From: Bacteroidota bacterium
GTDB taxonomy: Bacteria; Bacteroidota; Bacteroidia; NS11-12g; UBA955
NCBI GenBank assembly: GCA_027488835.1
Contig: JAIYAW010000008.1
Location: 1-64,000, forward strand
Direction: 5' to 3'
Length of the DNA stretch: 64,000 nucleotides
The notes under the pieces are model-generated. The model saw nothing but the letters and a program-made list of their open reading frames with translations, ran no database searches and was not told the origin of the DNA. Positions within the stretch are counted from its first letter, which is position 1, and each line of letters starts with the position of its first letter. This document shows positions 54,457-63,592 of the stretch, piece by piece. A program made the position numbers and the translations under genes.

Positions 54457-54488
54457 TTGAATTGTTTTTGCGTTTTTTCTTATCTTTG
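54457..54488 (+). promoter_or_regulatory. trhO promoter
   Basis: TTG (54457-54459), 21 bases, TATCTTTG (54481-54488): a complete promoter 32 bases before ATG 54521. Its -33 region overlaps the end of the preceding terminator. Confidence 0.7.
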
Positions 54489-54520
54489 TGTAGTTAAATC
54501 TATACTCAAACATCCCCACC

Positions 54521-55540
54521 ATGTTATTGCGAAACATCGTTAGTAGGGAGGAGTTAAAACGTAAAATGGATGCCGACGAGCGTTCATATACCACCGTCTC
54601 CTTCTATTGTTATTATCCAATTGAAAATCCCACAGATTTCAGAAATCAACTCTTTTTAAATTTACAGCCTTTTGAAGTGGTTGGAAGGATATATGTTGCC
54701 AATGAAGGAATCAATGCGCAAGTTGCGCTTCCCTCTGTGCATTTTGAGGGATTTAAACAAAACCTATATACGATAGATTTTTTAAATAATATCCGATTGA
54801 ATGTTGCCATAGAAGAACGTCAAAAGTCCTTCATTAAATTGGATATCAAAGTAAGGACTAAAATAGTTGCAGATGGAATTGATGACCCCACCTTTAATCC
54901 GGGTAATACAGGTAGATATTTAGAGGCAAATGGTTGGAATGATAAGCTAAATGACCCCAATGCAGTAGTGATTGATATGCGCAATCATTATGAAAGCGAA
55001 GTGGGTAGGTTTGACGGTGCAAAGTGTCCCGATGCCGATACCTTTAGAGAGGAATTGAAATTAGTCATTGATGAATATAATAACAATAAAGATAAAACAA
55101 TATTGATGTATTGTACTGGCGGCATTCGTTGTGAAAAGGCAAGTGCTTGGATGAAGCATAATGGATTCAACGAAGTGTACCATTTGAAAGGTGGTATCAT
55201 TAATTATGTAAATCAAGTCCGTTCAGAGGAATTAGAAAATAAATTCAAAGGTGTAAATTTTGTGTTTGATCAACGATTGCATGAACGTGTGAGCAATGAT
55301 GTGATTTCATCTTGCCATCAGTGTGGAGAGCCCGCAGATGTTCATATTAACTGTGCGAATGTAGGTTGTCATTTGCTATTTATTCAATGTGAGGCATGTG
55401 GCTTTAAATATGAGTTTTGTTGTAGTGAAAAATGTAAAGAAACAATTCACCTTCCTGAAGAGGTTCAAAAGGAAATGAGAAAGGGAAAACCGGCAGGCAG
55501 AATATTTAGTAAGGGAAGATTTAAAGCTCCATTACAATAA
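54521..55540 (+). CDS. trhO: tRNA uridine(34) hydroxylase, rhodanese family
   Basis: Makes ho5U34 in tRNA with oxygen. 339 residues: an N-terminal acylphosphatase-like domain, a central rhodanese domain with C198 in YCTGGIRCEKAS, and a Cys-rich C-terminal domain (CHQCG, NCANVGCH, CEACG, CCSEKC) that probably binds zinc. The layout matches YceA/TrhO. Confidence 0.94.
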   Translation: MLLRNIVSREELKRKMDADERSYTTVSFYCYYPIENPTDFRNQLFLNLQPFEVVGRIYVANEGINAQVALPSVHFEGFKQNLYTIDFLNNIRLNVAIEERQKSFIKLDIKVRTKIVADGIDDPTFNPGNTGRYLEANGWNDKLNDPNAVVIDMRNHYESEVGRFDGAKCPDADTFREELKLVIDEYNNNKDKTILMYCTGGIRCEKASAWMKHNGFNEVYHLKGGIINYVNQVRSEELENKFKGVNFVFDQRLHERVSNDVISSCHQCGEPADVHINCANVGCHLLFIQCEACGFKYEFCCSEKCKETIHLPEEVQKEMRKGKPAGRIFSKGRFKAPLQ

Positions 55541-55676
55541 AACGGTTTTTTTTACGTTTTACTATGTCAAACGCAGTATATTTAGGACACTGAGCAAGCA
55601 ATTTGCAAAACATTTATGCAAATAATGTTTGTGGTAATTATATTCGCACTTTTTAAAATTAAAAATAAGGATAAAA

Positions 55677-56357
55677 TTGAATAATTTAACAGATAAAGCG
55701 AAGAAAGGCTTGAGTCAATATTTCAAGGTTTTTGTAATAGGATTATTAATGGTAATTGGAGGAGATCTGGATGCGCAGTGGGATATGGGTGGTTCTGTAG
55801 ATACTGCTAAGATAGACAGTTCTGCACTTAAAAAAATTCCTTACGTACGTTTTGTGCCTCCATATGATACCATGCGTGAAATCATTTTTTATGAAGGTAT
55901 CGTTGAGAATGAAGATTGTTCATTGTGTACGGCTGATTCGTTGTATTGGAGAGCCAAAAAATATTTATCAAAAAAGTACGGCAAGTCTGTTTTGAAAAAA
56001 ATGATATTGGATGAAAAGATTGGGCACCATATAACGGTAAAAGTAACTTTGCCAATGGTTGTAATTAATGGTAGGTACAACAAAGCGGCAAAGGGAATGA
56101 TGGAATACAAATTATGTTTAAGATTTCAAGATTCTCGTTTCAAATATCAATTTGGAAACTTTTTACATTTACAAACTGGAGAAGGCTTAGTCGGGAACCC
56201 AACAAAAACCTATCACGAGTATTACATGCGTGTAAAACGTGGTTATGAGGCAACAGATAAGTTCCTTTTGGCATCGGATAGAGAGGTTAAAGATATGGTT
56301 ACAGCAATTACTTACGCTTTACGCGAACCATACCGCCCTGAAGAAGATGAATGGTAG
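55677..56357 (+). CDS. DUF4468-like exported protein
   Basis: 226 residues with a hydrophobic signal (about 17-35, ending LDAQ), then a domain with a helix (ADSLYWRAKKYLSKKYGK) followed by strands and MEYKLCLRFQDSRFKYQFGNF. This resembles the TBP-like DUF4468 pattern; the match is by eye and moderate. The start is TTG at 55677; no ATG is suitably placed. A 136-base gap before it holds TATATTCG at 55639-55646, a possible -7 box. Function unknown. Confidence 0.62.
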   Translation: MNNLTDKAKKGLSQYFKVFVIGLLMVIGGDLDAQWDMGGSVDTAKIDSSALKKIPYVRFVPPYDTMREIIFYEGIVENEDCSLCTADSLYWRAKKYLSKKYGKSVLKKMILDEKIGHHITVKVTLPMVVINGRYNKAAKGMMEYKLCLRFQDSRFKYQFGNFLHLQTGEGLVGNPTKTYHEYYMRVKRGYEATDKFLLASDREVKDMVTAITYALREPYRPEEDEW

Positions 56358-56443
56358 TCAATTTGTTGCGCTTTAATAATCGACTACAAAAGTCATTTTT
56401 TAGTGTCTAATTTAATATCTCATAAAAAAAGTTTGTGGATATC

Positions 56444-56474
56444 TTGTTATCCAAGAAAATAATTACTATTTTTG
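56444..56474 (+). promoter_or_regulatory. Promoter of the rplM-rpsI-rpsB-tsf operon
   Basis: TTG (56444-56446), 20 bases, TATTTTTG (56467-56474), 32 bases before the rplM GTG. The leader of about 25 bases is short for r-protein feedback control. Confidence 0.75.
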
Positions 56475-56506
56475 CAACCCCAAATAAGAATTAAGCGTTA
56501 CGTAAA

Positions 56507-56950
56507 GTGAACCCACTGAGTACATATAAAACAATTTCAGCAAACAAAGCAACAGCCACTAAGTGCTGGTATGTTGTAGATGCTGACGGTCAAACTTTGG
56601 GACGTATGTCGTCTCAGATTGCAATGATCATTCGTGGCAAGAACAAGCCAAGTTTTACCCCTCACGTAGATTGTGGTGACAATGTTATTGTTATCAATGC
56701 GGAGAAGGTAGTATTAACCGGACAAAAAATGGAGAACAAGGAATACTTGCGCCATACTGGATATCCAGGAGGACAACGTAGCACTCTTGCGAAAAACGTT
56801 AGACCGGAAAAATTAGTCGAAATGGCGATTAAAGGCATGTTGCCGAAAAATCGTTTAGGAAGAAAGTTGTTTCATAACTTATTTGTTTATGAAGGAACTA
56901 CGCATCCACATGAAGCACAACAACCAAAAGAATTAAAATTCGATAACTGA
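56507..56950 (+). CDS. rplM: 50S ribosomal protein L13
   Basis: 147 residues, normal size. [35 protein letters not shown] and [11 protein letters not shown] are family landmarks. The start is GTG at 56507. It is first in the operon, 5 bases before rpsI. Confidence 0.97.
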   Translation: MNPLSTYKTISANKATATKCWYVVDADGQTLGRMSSQIAMIIRGKNKPSFTPHVDCGDNVIVINAEKVVLTGQKMENKEYLRHTGYPGGQRSTLAKNVRPEKLVEMAIKGMLPKNRLGRKLFHNLFVYEGTTHPHEAQQPKELKFDN

Positions 56951-56955
56951 GAATT

Positions 56956-57336
56956 ATGATAAACAACTCAGGCAGAAGAAAAGCCGCAGTGGCGAGAGTC
57001 TACCTCAAGGAGGGAAGCGGGCAAATTACTGTTAATAATAAAGCTTTGGATATTTATTTTCCATTGGCATGGCATCAAACATCTGTACAAGCGCCATTTA
57101 CACTTACCTCAAATGACAACAAATATGATGTTATGGTAAATGTACGTGGAGGAGGTATCAGCGGACAAGCGGAAGCGATTCGTTTAGGTATTTCAAAGGC
57201 TTTGGTAGATATTGATGCTGAATTTAAACCTGTATTGCGACATGCGGGCTTCATGACACGTGACTCTCGTGTTGTAGAACGTAAGAAAAGCGGTCAGAAG
57301 AAAGCGCGTAAGCGTTTCCAATTCTCTAAACGTTAA
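56956..57336 (+). CDS. rpsI: 30S ribosomal protein S9
   Basis: 126 residues. [33 protein letters not shown] and the basic tail ending RKRFQFSKR, which reaches the P site, are intact. It lies between rplM and rpsB (8-base gap). Confidence 0.98.
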   Translation: MINNSGRRKAAVARVYLKEGSGQITVNNKALDIYFPLAWHQTSVQAPFTLTSNDNKYDVMVNVRGGGISGQAEAIRLGISKALVDIDAEFKPVLRHAGFMTRDSRVVERKKSGQKKARKRFQFSKR

Positions 57337-57344
57337 TTATCAAA

Positions 57345-58091
57345 ATGGCTTATACTCAACAAGATTTGCTCGATGCTGGTGTACATTTCGGTCACCTTAC
57401 CCGCAAATGGAATCCTAGAATGGCTCCGTATATTTTTATGGAACAGAATGGTATTCACATCATCGATCTTAAAAAAACAGAGGCAAGATTAGAAGAATCT
57501 AAAGCAGCGATTAAAAATATTGCTAAGTCTGGTCGTCGCATTTTATTTGTGGCAACTAAGAAACAAGCAAAAGAAATCGTGATGCAAGAGGCTCAACGTG
57601 CTGGAATGCCTTACGTTACTGAACGTTGGTTAGGTGGTATGCTTACCAACTTCCAAACGGTTCGTAAAAGCATTAAAAGAATGCAAATAATCGACAGAAT
57701 GGCGAACGATGGTACTTTCGAACGTATCAACAAAAAAGAGCGCTTGATGCTTGATCGTGAAAAAATTAAATTGGCTAGAATGCTTGGTGGTATTGAAGAT
57801 ATGACCAAACTACCTGGTGCTATTTTCTTGGTGGACGTGAAAAGAGAACACCTTGCAGTTTCTGAAGCGGTTCGCTTAAATATTCCTACTTTCGGGTTGG
57901 TTGATACAAATTCTGATCCTACTAAAGTAGATTACGCAATTCCAGGTAATGATGATGCTTCTAAAAGTATTCAATTGATTGCTTCTGAATTGGCAAATGC
58001 TATCTTAGAAGGAACTGCTGAACGCAAACGCGAGAAATCTGAAGAAGAAAACAAAGTAGAAGCTCCTAAAGAGGTTGTTGCTGAAGCATAA
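57345..58091 (+). CDS. rpsB: 30S ribosomal protein S2
   Basis: 248 residues. The opening [43 protein letters not shown] and GLVDTNSDP identify it. An acidic/basic C-terminal tail ([18 protein letters not shown]) is present. tsf follows after 25 bases. Confidence 0.98.
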   Translation: MAYTQQDLLDAGVHFGHLTRKWNPRMAPYIFMEQNGIHIIDLKKTEARLEESKAAIKNIAKSGRRILFVATKKQAKEIVMQEAQRAGMPYVTERWLGGMLTNFQTVRKSIKRMQIIDRMANDGTFERINKKERLMLDREKIKLARMLGGIEDMTKLPGAIFLVDVKREHLAVSEAVRLNIPTFGLVDTNSDPTKVDYAIPGNDDASKSIQLIASELANAILEGTAERKREKSEEENKVEAPKEVVAEA

Positions 58092-58116
58092 TTTAATCAA
58101 ATATTTATAAAAAGAT

Positions 58117-58950
58117 ATGACAACTATTACCGCTTCAGACGTTAACAAATTGCGCCAAGTAACTGGTGCAGGTCTGATGGATTGTAAAGCCGCTTTGACT
58201 GAAACAGGTGGTGATTTTGAAGGTGCAATTGACTTCTTACGTAAAAAAGGCGCCAAAATTGCAGCAAAACGTGCTGATAGAGATGCAACAGAAGGTGCAG
58301 TAATTGCATTAACTTCTGGTGACTCATCTACTGGTGTTATTATTGTATTGAGTTGCGAAACTGATTTCGTTGGAAAAAACGAAAACTTCGTAGCCTTTGC
58401 AAAAGAAGTTGCTGAGATTGCCTTGAACAACAAACCTGCTACATTAGAAGCTTTAAAGGCCCTTCCAATGGGTAATGCAACTATTGAAGCGCGTTTGCTT
58501 GATGAAGTTGCTAAAATCGGTGAAAAAATCGACGTAGTTAAATATGAAATCATTGAAGGTTCTAACGTTGTAGCATACATTCACGGTGCAAATCGCATGG
58601 GTGTTTTGGTAGAAATGAACAACGCTCCTTCAGATTCAAATGTGGTTGCTGGTAAAGATGCTGCAATGCAAATTGCTGCGATGAATCCAGTTGCTGTTGA
58701 TCGTGACGGAGTAGATTCTTCTACAATTGAACGTGAACTAGAAGTTGGTAAAGAGCAAGCCCGTCAAGAAGGTAAGCCTGAAGCAATGATTGAAAAAATT
58801 GCAATGGGTAAACTTGAAAAATTCTATAAGGATTCAACTTTATTGAATCAAGAATTTGTTAAAGACGGTAGCAAAACTGTTGCTAAAATGTTGCAAGACA
58901 CCGAAGCTGGTTTAACTATCAAACAATTTAGAAGAGTTCAACTCGGATAA
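58117..58950 (+). CDS. tsf: Elongation factor Ts
   Basis: Exchanges GDP on EF-Tu. 277 residues: the N-terminal UBA-like segment ([19 protein letters not shown]), the [10 protein letters not shown] core contact motif, and two core subdomains. It is the last gene before a strong terminator. Confidence 0.98.
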   Translation: MTTITASDVNKLRQVTGAGLMDCKAALTETGGDFEGAIDFLRKKGAKIAAKRADRDATEGAVIALTSGDSSTGVIIVLSCETDFVGKNENFVAFAKEVAEIALNNKPATLEALKALPMGNATIEARLLDEVAKIGEKIDVVKYEIIEGSNVVAYIHGANRMGVLVEMNNAPSDSNVVAGKDAAMQIAAMNPVAVDRDGVDSSTIERELEVGKEQARQEGKPEAMIEKIAMGKLEKFYKDSTLLNQEFVKDGSKTVAKMLQDTEAGLTIKQFRRVQLG

Positions 58951-58964
58951 TAATTTTAAAATAT

Positions 58965-58998
58965 TCAAAAAATCCTCCGAATTTCGGGGGATTTTTTT
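58965..58998 (+). terminator. Terminator after tsf
   Basis: A GC-rich stem AATCCTCCG / CGGGGGATT (one G-T pair), 5-base loop and eight T, 20 bases past the tsf stop and 18 before pyrH. Confidence 0.9.
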
Positions 58999-59015
58999 TG
59001 GCAAATACTGAAAAT

Positions 59016-59723
59016 ATGAAATATAAAAGAATCCTACTCAAATTAAGCGGTGAAGCCCTTTTGGGAAGCCAACAATACGGTATTGATCCTTCCGTTTTGG
59101 AACAATACGCAAAAGAAGTTAAATCAATTGTAGACGCTGGTGTAGAGGTTGCCATTGTTATTGGTGGAGGAAATATATTTAGAGGTGTGCAAGGTGCTCA
59201 AGGCGGTGTTGTTGATAGGGCAACCGGCGACTATATGGGTATGTTGGCCACAATGATGAATGCCATGGCTATTCAAGGTTCATTCGAGAAGTTTGGTATG
59301 ACAACCCGTTTGTTGTCGGCAATTAAAATGGAACAGATTGGAGAACCATTTATTCGCCGAAGGGCAATGAGACATTTGGAAAAAGGTAGGGTAGTTATTT
59401 TTGGAGCAGGAACCGGCAATCCATATTTTACAACCGATACAGCTGCATCTTTGCGTGCTGTTGAAATTGAAGCTGATTTGGTTATTAAAGGTACTCGCGT
59501 AGATGGTATTTATGATTCTGATCCTGAAAAGAATCCAAATGCGGTTAAATACAATGAAATTACATTTAAACAAGTATATGATTTGGGATTACAAGTCATG
59601 GACTTGACGGCTATAACACTGTGTCAAGAAAATAATAAACCTATCGTAGTTTTTGATATAAACACACCAGGTAACTTGCTGAAATTAATGAATGGTGAGT
59701 CTGTTGGTACACTAGTGAAATAA
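59016..59723 (+). CDS. pyrH: UMP kinase
   Basis: Phosphorylates UMP to UDP. 235 residues of the amino-acid-kinase fold: [35 protein letters not shown] and DGIYDSDP. The start is ATG 59016. TTG 58998 is at the end of the terminator T-run and is not credible. It follows tsf, but a terminator lies between, so a separate promoter or read-through is needed. Confidence 0.96.
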   Translation: MKYKRILLKLSGEALLGSQQYGIDPSVLEQYAKEVKSIVDAGVEVAIVIGGGNIFRGVQGAQGGVVDRATGDYMGMLATMMNAMAIQGSFEKFGMTTRLLSAIKMEQIGEPFIRRRAMRHLEKGRVVIFGAGTGNPYFTTDTAASLRAVEIEADLVIKGTRVDGIYDSDPEKNPNAVKYNEITFKQVYDLGLQVMDLTAITLCQENNKPIVVFDINTPGNLLKLMNGESVGTLVK

Positions 59724-59833
59724 TTTTTTTTTGAAATAATATTCTAAAGGCCATTGATATAATCGATGGCTTTTTGCTTTAACTGAGTTTAATTAGATGG
59801 TTTGAGAATATTTTAGCACTTTTGTATTTGATT

Positions 59834-60091
59834 ATGGAACATTGTGGTTTAAAATATAATATTGAAACAAAATCCTTTTTTGAAGTTGAAATTTTGAAGA
59901 TAGATGGTGAAATATTAAAACTTAATTTATCAAAGCCTGCATTTAGAGCCATGATACGGCTAAAGGTATATACTTTGTTGGATTTAAGTAAGATCTCCCA
60001 GGAATCATTGAAGAATGCCCATGGATTAGGACCTGCAACATTAAATATATTAAATAGCTATCTAAAAGAGTCAATGCCGAATAGTCATTAA
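59834..60091 (+). CDS. Small HhH protein resembling the RNA polymerase alpha C-terminal domain
   Basis: 85 residues. The C-terminal half (about 35-80: SKPAFRAMIRLKVYTLLDLS, then LKNAHGLGPATLNILNSYL) follows the alpha-CTD helix-hairpin-helix pattern (RAxNxLxxxxIxTxxDL ... GLGxxxLxEI). The N-terminal 30 residues form a short domain with no known match. The start is ATG 59834; a CACTTTTG -7-like box lies at 59817-59824. It may bind DNA or protein. The link to RNA polymerase is only by resemblance. Confidence 0.65.
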   Translation: MEHCGLKYNIETKSFFEVEILKIDGEILKLNLSKPAFRAMIRLKVYTLLDLSKISQESLKNAHGLGPATLNILNSYLKESMPNSH

Positions 60092-60101
60092 ACTGTTTCA
60101 T

Positions 60102-60752
60102 ATGAAAAAATTTCTATTTATTTTAATACTTGGTTTTTCCAATTATGGTTATAGTCAAAGTGGAATAAGTTTACAATTGGGAGGATTGGTGAATTTCCTT
60201 TCAGGTACTGAAACAATAGGTTACAAACCAGGGGCTTGTGCGTCGTTTACCTATCAGGCAACCTTGAAAAATAAAATTCAGATGGTTCTGGGATTAACTT
60301 ATTTGCAAAAAGGGTATTTGCAAATTTCGCCAATTACAATTGATCCTTTTTCATCTTATGTGGGAAGTCATGAAAATTCAATTGACATTCAATACCTAAG
60401 GTTACCCTTAACAGTGAAGTTTCAAGTTGGTAGCTTTCGAAATAGTTATTATTCATTTCAAATAGGAGCTTATGGTTCGTATCGAATGAACGCAACACAA
60501 CGATTATTGAGTGATATAAATTCAACAAGAGATTTTACGCTGAATGTAAATGAAGTGGATTGGGGAACCAATGGTTCTTTTAATGTTGAATTCCGTTTGA
60601 AAAATAATCTTACTTGCATGGGCTCGTTCGTGTTTGATGCAGGATTAGTGGATGTAATTAAGTATATGCCCGGTTCTAGAAATTATGGTTGTGGTTTGAT
60701 GTTTGGATTACAATACCACTTGTATCGCGTAAAATTACCTATATCAAATTAG
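60102..60752 (+). CDS. Outer membrane beta-barrel protein
   Basis: 216 residues with a signal peptide (ending YGYSQ) and alternating amphipathic strands of the porin/PorT-like small-barrel type (GISLQLGGLVNFL, IQMVLGLTYLQKGYLQI, YSFQIGAYGSYRM, YGCGLMFGLQYHLYRV). It is 10 bases after the HhH gene. Function unknown; the fold assignment is by pattern. Confidence 0.75.
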   Translation: MKKFLFILILGFSNYGYSQSGISLQLGGLVNFLSGTETIGYKPGACASFTYQATLKNKIQMVLGLTYLQKGYLQISPITIDPFSSYVGSHENSIDIQYLRLPLTVKFQVGSFRNSYYSFQIGAYGSYRMNATQRLLSDINSTRDFTLNVNEVDWGTNGSFNVEFRLKNNLTCMGSFVFDAGLVDVIKYMPGSRNYGCGLMFGLQYHLYRVKLPISN

Positions 60753-60795
60753 AAGCCTTTGTTAATTGCCCAATTTGCAATTAATTGAAACAAAA

Positions 60796-60817
60796 AAAGA
60801 CGGTTTAACCGTCTTTA
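60796..60817. terminator. Terminator between the barrel gene and rpsT
   Basis: The stem AAAGACGG/CCGTCTTT has a small AT loop, a T-run on the plus strand and an A-run that serves the convergent rpsT. Confidence 0.88.
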
Positions 60818-60845
60818 TTTTGTATGAAAAAAAATAACTTTAAGT

Positions 60846-61100
60846 TTATACTAATGCATTCACATGCTTTTGCAAACTTGACTTCAAGTTGCTTGCTTTG
60901 TTTTTGTGAATTACGTTTTTCTTTGCTAGTTTATCTAAAGCGCTAATAGCGTTAATCAACAATGAAGAAGCTTCTGCTTTATCTGTTGATTTACGGATAG
61001 TTTTGATTATGTTACGCGCGGTTTTGTGCTGATATTTATTGAGCTCACGCTTAGCCTCATTGGCTCTGATTCTTTTAATTGCGGATTTATGATTTGCCAT
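60846..61100 (-). CDS. rpsT: 30S ribosomal protein S20
   Basis: 84 residues, basic and helical. The opening MANHKSAIKRIRANEAKR and KNVIHKNKASNLKSSL are typical. It is a single gene with its own promoter and terminator. Confidence 0.97.
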   Translation of the reverse strand: MANHKSAIKRIRANEAKRELNKYQHKTARNIIKTIRKSTDKAEASSLLINAISALDKLAKKNVIHKNKASNLKSSLQKHVNALV

Positions 61101-61120
61101 TGCTTTGCTAAAAAGGAGTG

Positions 61121-61151
61121 CGAATATACGATGAATCTTTTATTTAGTCAA
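61121..61151 (-). promoter_or_regulatory. rpsT promoter
   Basis: TTG (61151-61149), 20 bases, TATATTCG (61128-61121) on the minus strand; the -7 box has one change from TANNTTTG. It lies 20 bases before the ATG. Confidence 0.6.
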
Positions 61152-61168
61152 GAATATTTGAAAAAAAA

Positions 61169-61498
61169 TTAATCAATTTCAGGAGCCAACCGAACAATAA
61201 GTCCTTCTAAACTTGGGTTAAGGTGAATTTGACATCCCAAACGTGAATTATCCTTTACAAAAAATGCCTGATCTAACATATCCAATTCGGAATCTGAACG
61301 TTCAGGAAGGTGGGTGTCACTTTCTACATAAACCTGACAAGTGGCGCACATTGCCATGCCGCCGCATTCGCCTTTAATTGGAAGTTCCAACGCTTTGCAA
61401 AATTCCATTAAATTCATATTCATGTCAGTGGGAGCTTCAAAGTTTTGAGCCACCCCATTTCTGTCTATAATTGTGATATTTATATTGGTATTCTCCAT
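61169..61498 (-). CDS. 2Fe-2S ferredoxin, adrenodoxin type
   Basis: 109 residues with C45, C51, C54 and C89 (CGGMAMCATC and LGCQ), the Cys spacing of vertebrate/ISC-type ferredoxins. An electron carrier for iron-sulfur or other redox enzymes. It starts 3 bases after the phosphatase gene. Confidence 0.92.
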   Translation of the reverse strand: MENTNINITIIDRNGVAQNFEAPTDMNMNLMEFCKALELPIKGECGGMAMCATCQVYVESDTHLPERSDSELDMLDQAFFVKDNSRLGCQIHLNPSLEGLIVRLAPEID

Positions 61499-61501
61499 TG
61501 A

Positions 61502-62119
61502 TCAACTTAAATGTTCGAGATAATTGTTTAGTTTAATTTCAAAAGTATTGTCCTGTCTTTGTTCCAACTTATAAAGGCAAACATTGGCATGATCAAAATT
61601 GTCCATATTTTGAAGAGTAGTTCCCGTAAGCAAACATAAGAAACTTCTCATGGCGCGTCCATGCATACAAATAAGTATTGTATCTTCTGCTTCATTTTTA
61701 AGGATGCGGTTAAGTCCATTAGATTGACGTTCAAACATGGCTAAAGGAGTTTCGCCATTCTCTATGCAATGATCTAGATCCCCGTTGCGCCAACGTTTCA
61801 ATATTTCCAAAAAGGTTTTCGTATTTTCTGCTGTTGGCAATTTCCCTTCAAAAATCCCCCAATTTATTTCATTGAACTCAGGGACAATTTCTACAGGTAT
61901 ATTTTTTTGCCCAAAAGGAGCCACTGTTTGGTGGGTTCTTTGTAGTTCGGTTACATATATTTTGTCGAAATTAATGTGGTGATAAGCTTTGAAAAATTTC
62001 CTTGCTTGAGCATGTCCCTCATCATTTAAAGTAGAATCAACACCAGAACCTTGAACAATTCCTTGTTTATTGAAATCTGTTTGACCATGACGAATTAAAT
62101 AAATTGTTTTTTTGCTCAT
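61502..62119 (-). CDS. Histidine phosphatase family protein
   Basis: 205 residues of the phosphoglycerate-mutase-like fold. RHGQTDFN (catalytic His11), an ELQRTHQT segment, E in NWGIFEGK and HGRAMR are present. It could be a PhoE/CobC-like phosphatase; the substrate is unknown. The start is ATG 62119; extending upstream would overlap the divergent thioesterase gene. Confidence 0.92.
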   Translation of the reverse strand: MSKKTIYLIRHGQTDFNKQGIVQGSGVDSTLNDEGHAQARKFFKAYHHINFDKIYVTELQRTHQTVAPFGQKNIPVEIVPEFNEINWGIFEGKLPTAENTKTFLEILKRWRNGDLDHCIENGETPLAMFERQSNGLNRILKNEAEDTILICMHGRAMRSFLCLLTGTTLQNMDNFDHANVCLYKLEQRQDNTFEIKLNNYLEHLS

Positions 62120-62139
62120 TGTGAGTGAATTTTGCGTGA

Positions 62140-62577
62140 ATGATGGCCAATATTTTTGATACTGCAAATATAAGCATAGATGCATTAAACAAGCGCTGTG
62201 AAAACACCATGTCAACTGCAATGGGATTGGTATTTACAGAAATTACCACAGATGCATTAAAAGCAAAAATGATGGTTAATGCCTCTAATTGTCAACCATT
62301 GCGCATGTTAAACGGCGGTGCTTCAATGGCAGTTGTAGAAATTCTAGGAAGTATGGCGGCTAATTTGATTTTAGACAGAGATAAAGAAGTTGCCTTGGGG
62401 CAGTCAATTACAGGGAATCATTTTCGTCCGGTTAAGGAAGGAGAATGGATTGAAGCGGTTGCATATGCTATTCATATTGGAAGAAAAAGTCAAGTTTGGG
62501 AGGTTTCAATCTATCAATCTGAGGGTAAATTGGTGTGTAAAGGAACGATGAATATGGCTGTGGTCGCGATAAATTGA
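62140..62577 (+). CDS. Hotdog-fold thioesterase, probable DHNA-CoA hydrolase
   Basis: A 145-residue PaaI/MenI-like enzyme expected to hydrolyse an aromatic acyl-CoA. The family segment normally reading LHGGAS is LNGGAS here, and the acidic residue in MAVVEILGS, the likely catalytic Glu, is kept. It lies 1 base before a menF-like gene, so 1,4-dihydroxy-2-naphthoyl-CoA is the likely substrate (menaquinone). Starts at 62140 or the next ATG, 62143. Confidence 0.82.
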   Translation: MMANIFDTANISIDALNKRCENTMSTAMGLVFTEITTDALKAKMMVNASNCQPLRMLNGGASMAVVEILGSMAANLILDRDKEVALGQSITGNHFRPVKEGEWIEAVAYAIHIGRKSQVWEVSIYQSEGKLVCKGTMNMAVVAIN

Positions 62578-62578
62578 A

Positions 62579-63592
62579 ATGGGGATTTCATTTGCAATAT
62601 ATAGAGAAGCCAATGACAATCAAATTTATCTTTGCAAAGGTAATTGTCAAAAATTAACGGCGAATTTAGCATTTCGTAATTTTCCGCATGGATTTATACT
62701 CTCTCCTTGGGCTAAATCAAATGAACTTTGGTGTATTTTGGGTGATAAAGAAAATATTTCTAAAATAAAGGTTCTTGATTTTTTGAGGGACTTCGATTTT
62801 CAAATTAATGAGACTCAAACTTCATCAACAAACTACATTGAATTTGAAAATGAGGTTATAGCAATTCAAAAGGAAATTGAAACTGGAAATATAGAAAAGG
62901 CAGTAGCCAGCAGGATTGTGGCTGAAGGTGAAGCTTTCAACATTGAAAAAATTGCTGCTTGGTTTCAATTGCTTCTAAAAAATCATCAAAATTCATTTGT
63001 TTCTTTGGTTTACACTAATGAGTTTGGTTTGTGGATCGGGGCTACTCCAGAAACATTAATATCATACGAAAATGAATATGTTCAAACCATGAGTTTGGCA
63101 GGAACTTTGGTTAACGAGAACGATCAATGGTCGGCAAAGGAGGCATTGGAGCAAAGTGTGACAAGTAAATTTATCCAAGAAACTTTGCAGCAATTTGCAA
63201 TAAAACCAATTGAACCTACATCAATTGATGAATCTTCAAGTGGCAGTTTGAGGCATTTAAAAAGTGGATTTAAAACGCAAATAAATGCATCCGATTTATT
63301 TGATTTAATTGAATCACTATCTCCAACACCAGCGGTTGGTGGATATCCCCAAAAAACTGCGGTAAAATGGCTGATGGAAAATGAAACTTTCAACCGTGAA
63401 TTATTTACAGGATTTATGGGTCCTATAGTCAATCATAAACTTTTACTTTTGGTAAATTTACGTTGTGCAAAAATTACACAAAATCAACATATCTATTTTG
63501 CGGGTTGTGGCGTAAATAGCGGTAGTGAAGTAAAAAAAGAATGGTTAGAAACGGAAGCTAAAATGAATGTAATTCGAAGTTTTTGGAATTAA
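62579..63592 (+). CDS. menF: Isochorismate synthase (chorismate-binding enzyme)
   Basis: Converts chorismate to isochorismate, the first step toward menaquinone. 337 residues, the short form seen in the phylum. WIGATPETLI, MSLAGTL, SSSGSLRHLKSGFK, SPTPAVGGYPQ and RELFTGFMGP followed by CAKI are the chorismate-binding signatures. It shares its unit with the thioesterase just upstream. Its stop overlaps the end of the convergent partial gene by 4 bases. A salicylate or siderophore role is less likely but not excluded. Confidence 0.9.
   Translation: MGISFAIYREANDNQIYLCKGNCQKLTANLAFRNFPHGFILSPWAKSNELWCILGDKENISKIKVLDFLRDFDFQINETQTSSTNYIEFENEVIAIQKEIETGNIEKAVASRIVAEGEAFNIEKIAAWFQLLLKNHQNSFVSLVYTNEFGLWIGATPETLISYENEYVQTMSLAGTLVNENDQWSAKEALEQSVTSKFIQETLQQFAIKPIEPTSIDESSSGSLRHLKSGFKTQINASDLFDLIESLSPTPAVGGYPQKTAVKWLMENETFNRELFTGFMGPIVNHKLLLLVNLRCAKITQNQHIYFAGCGVNSGSEVKKEWLETEAKMNVIRSFWN

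Noticed and set aside
62120-62221. N-terminal extension of the histidine phosphatase
   Set aside because: It overlaps the divergent thioesterase gene, and the RHG motif belongs close to the N-terminus.
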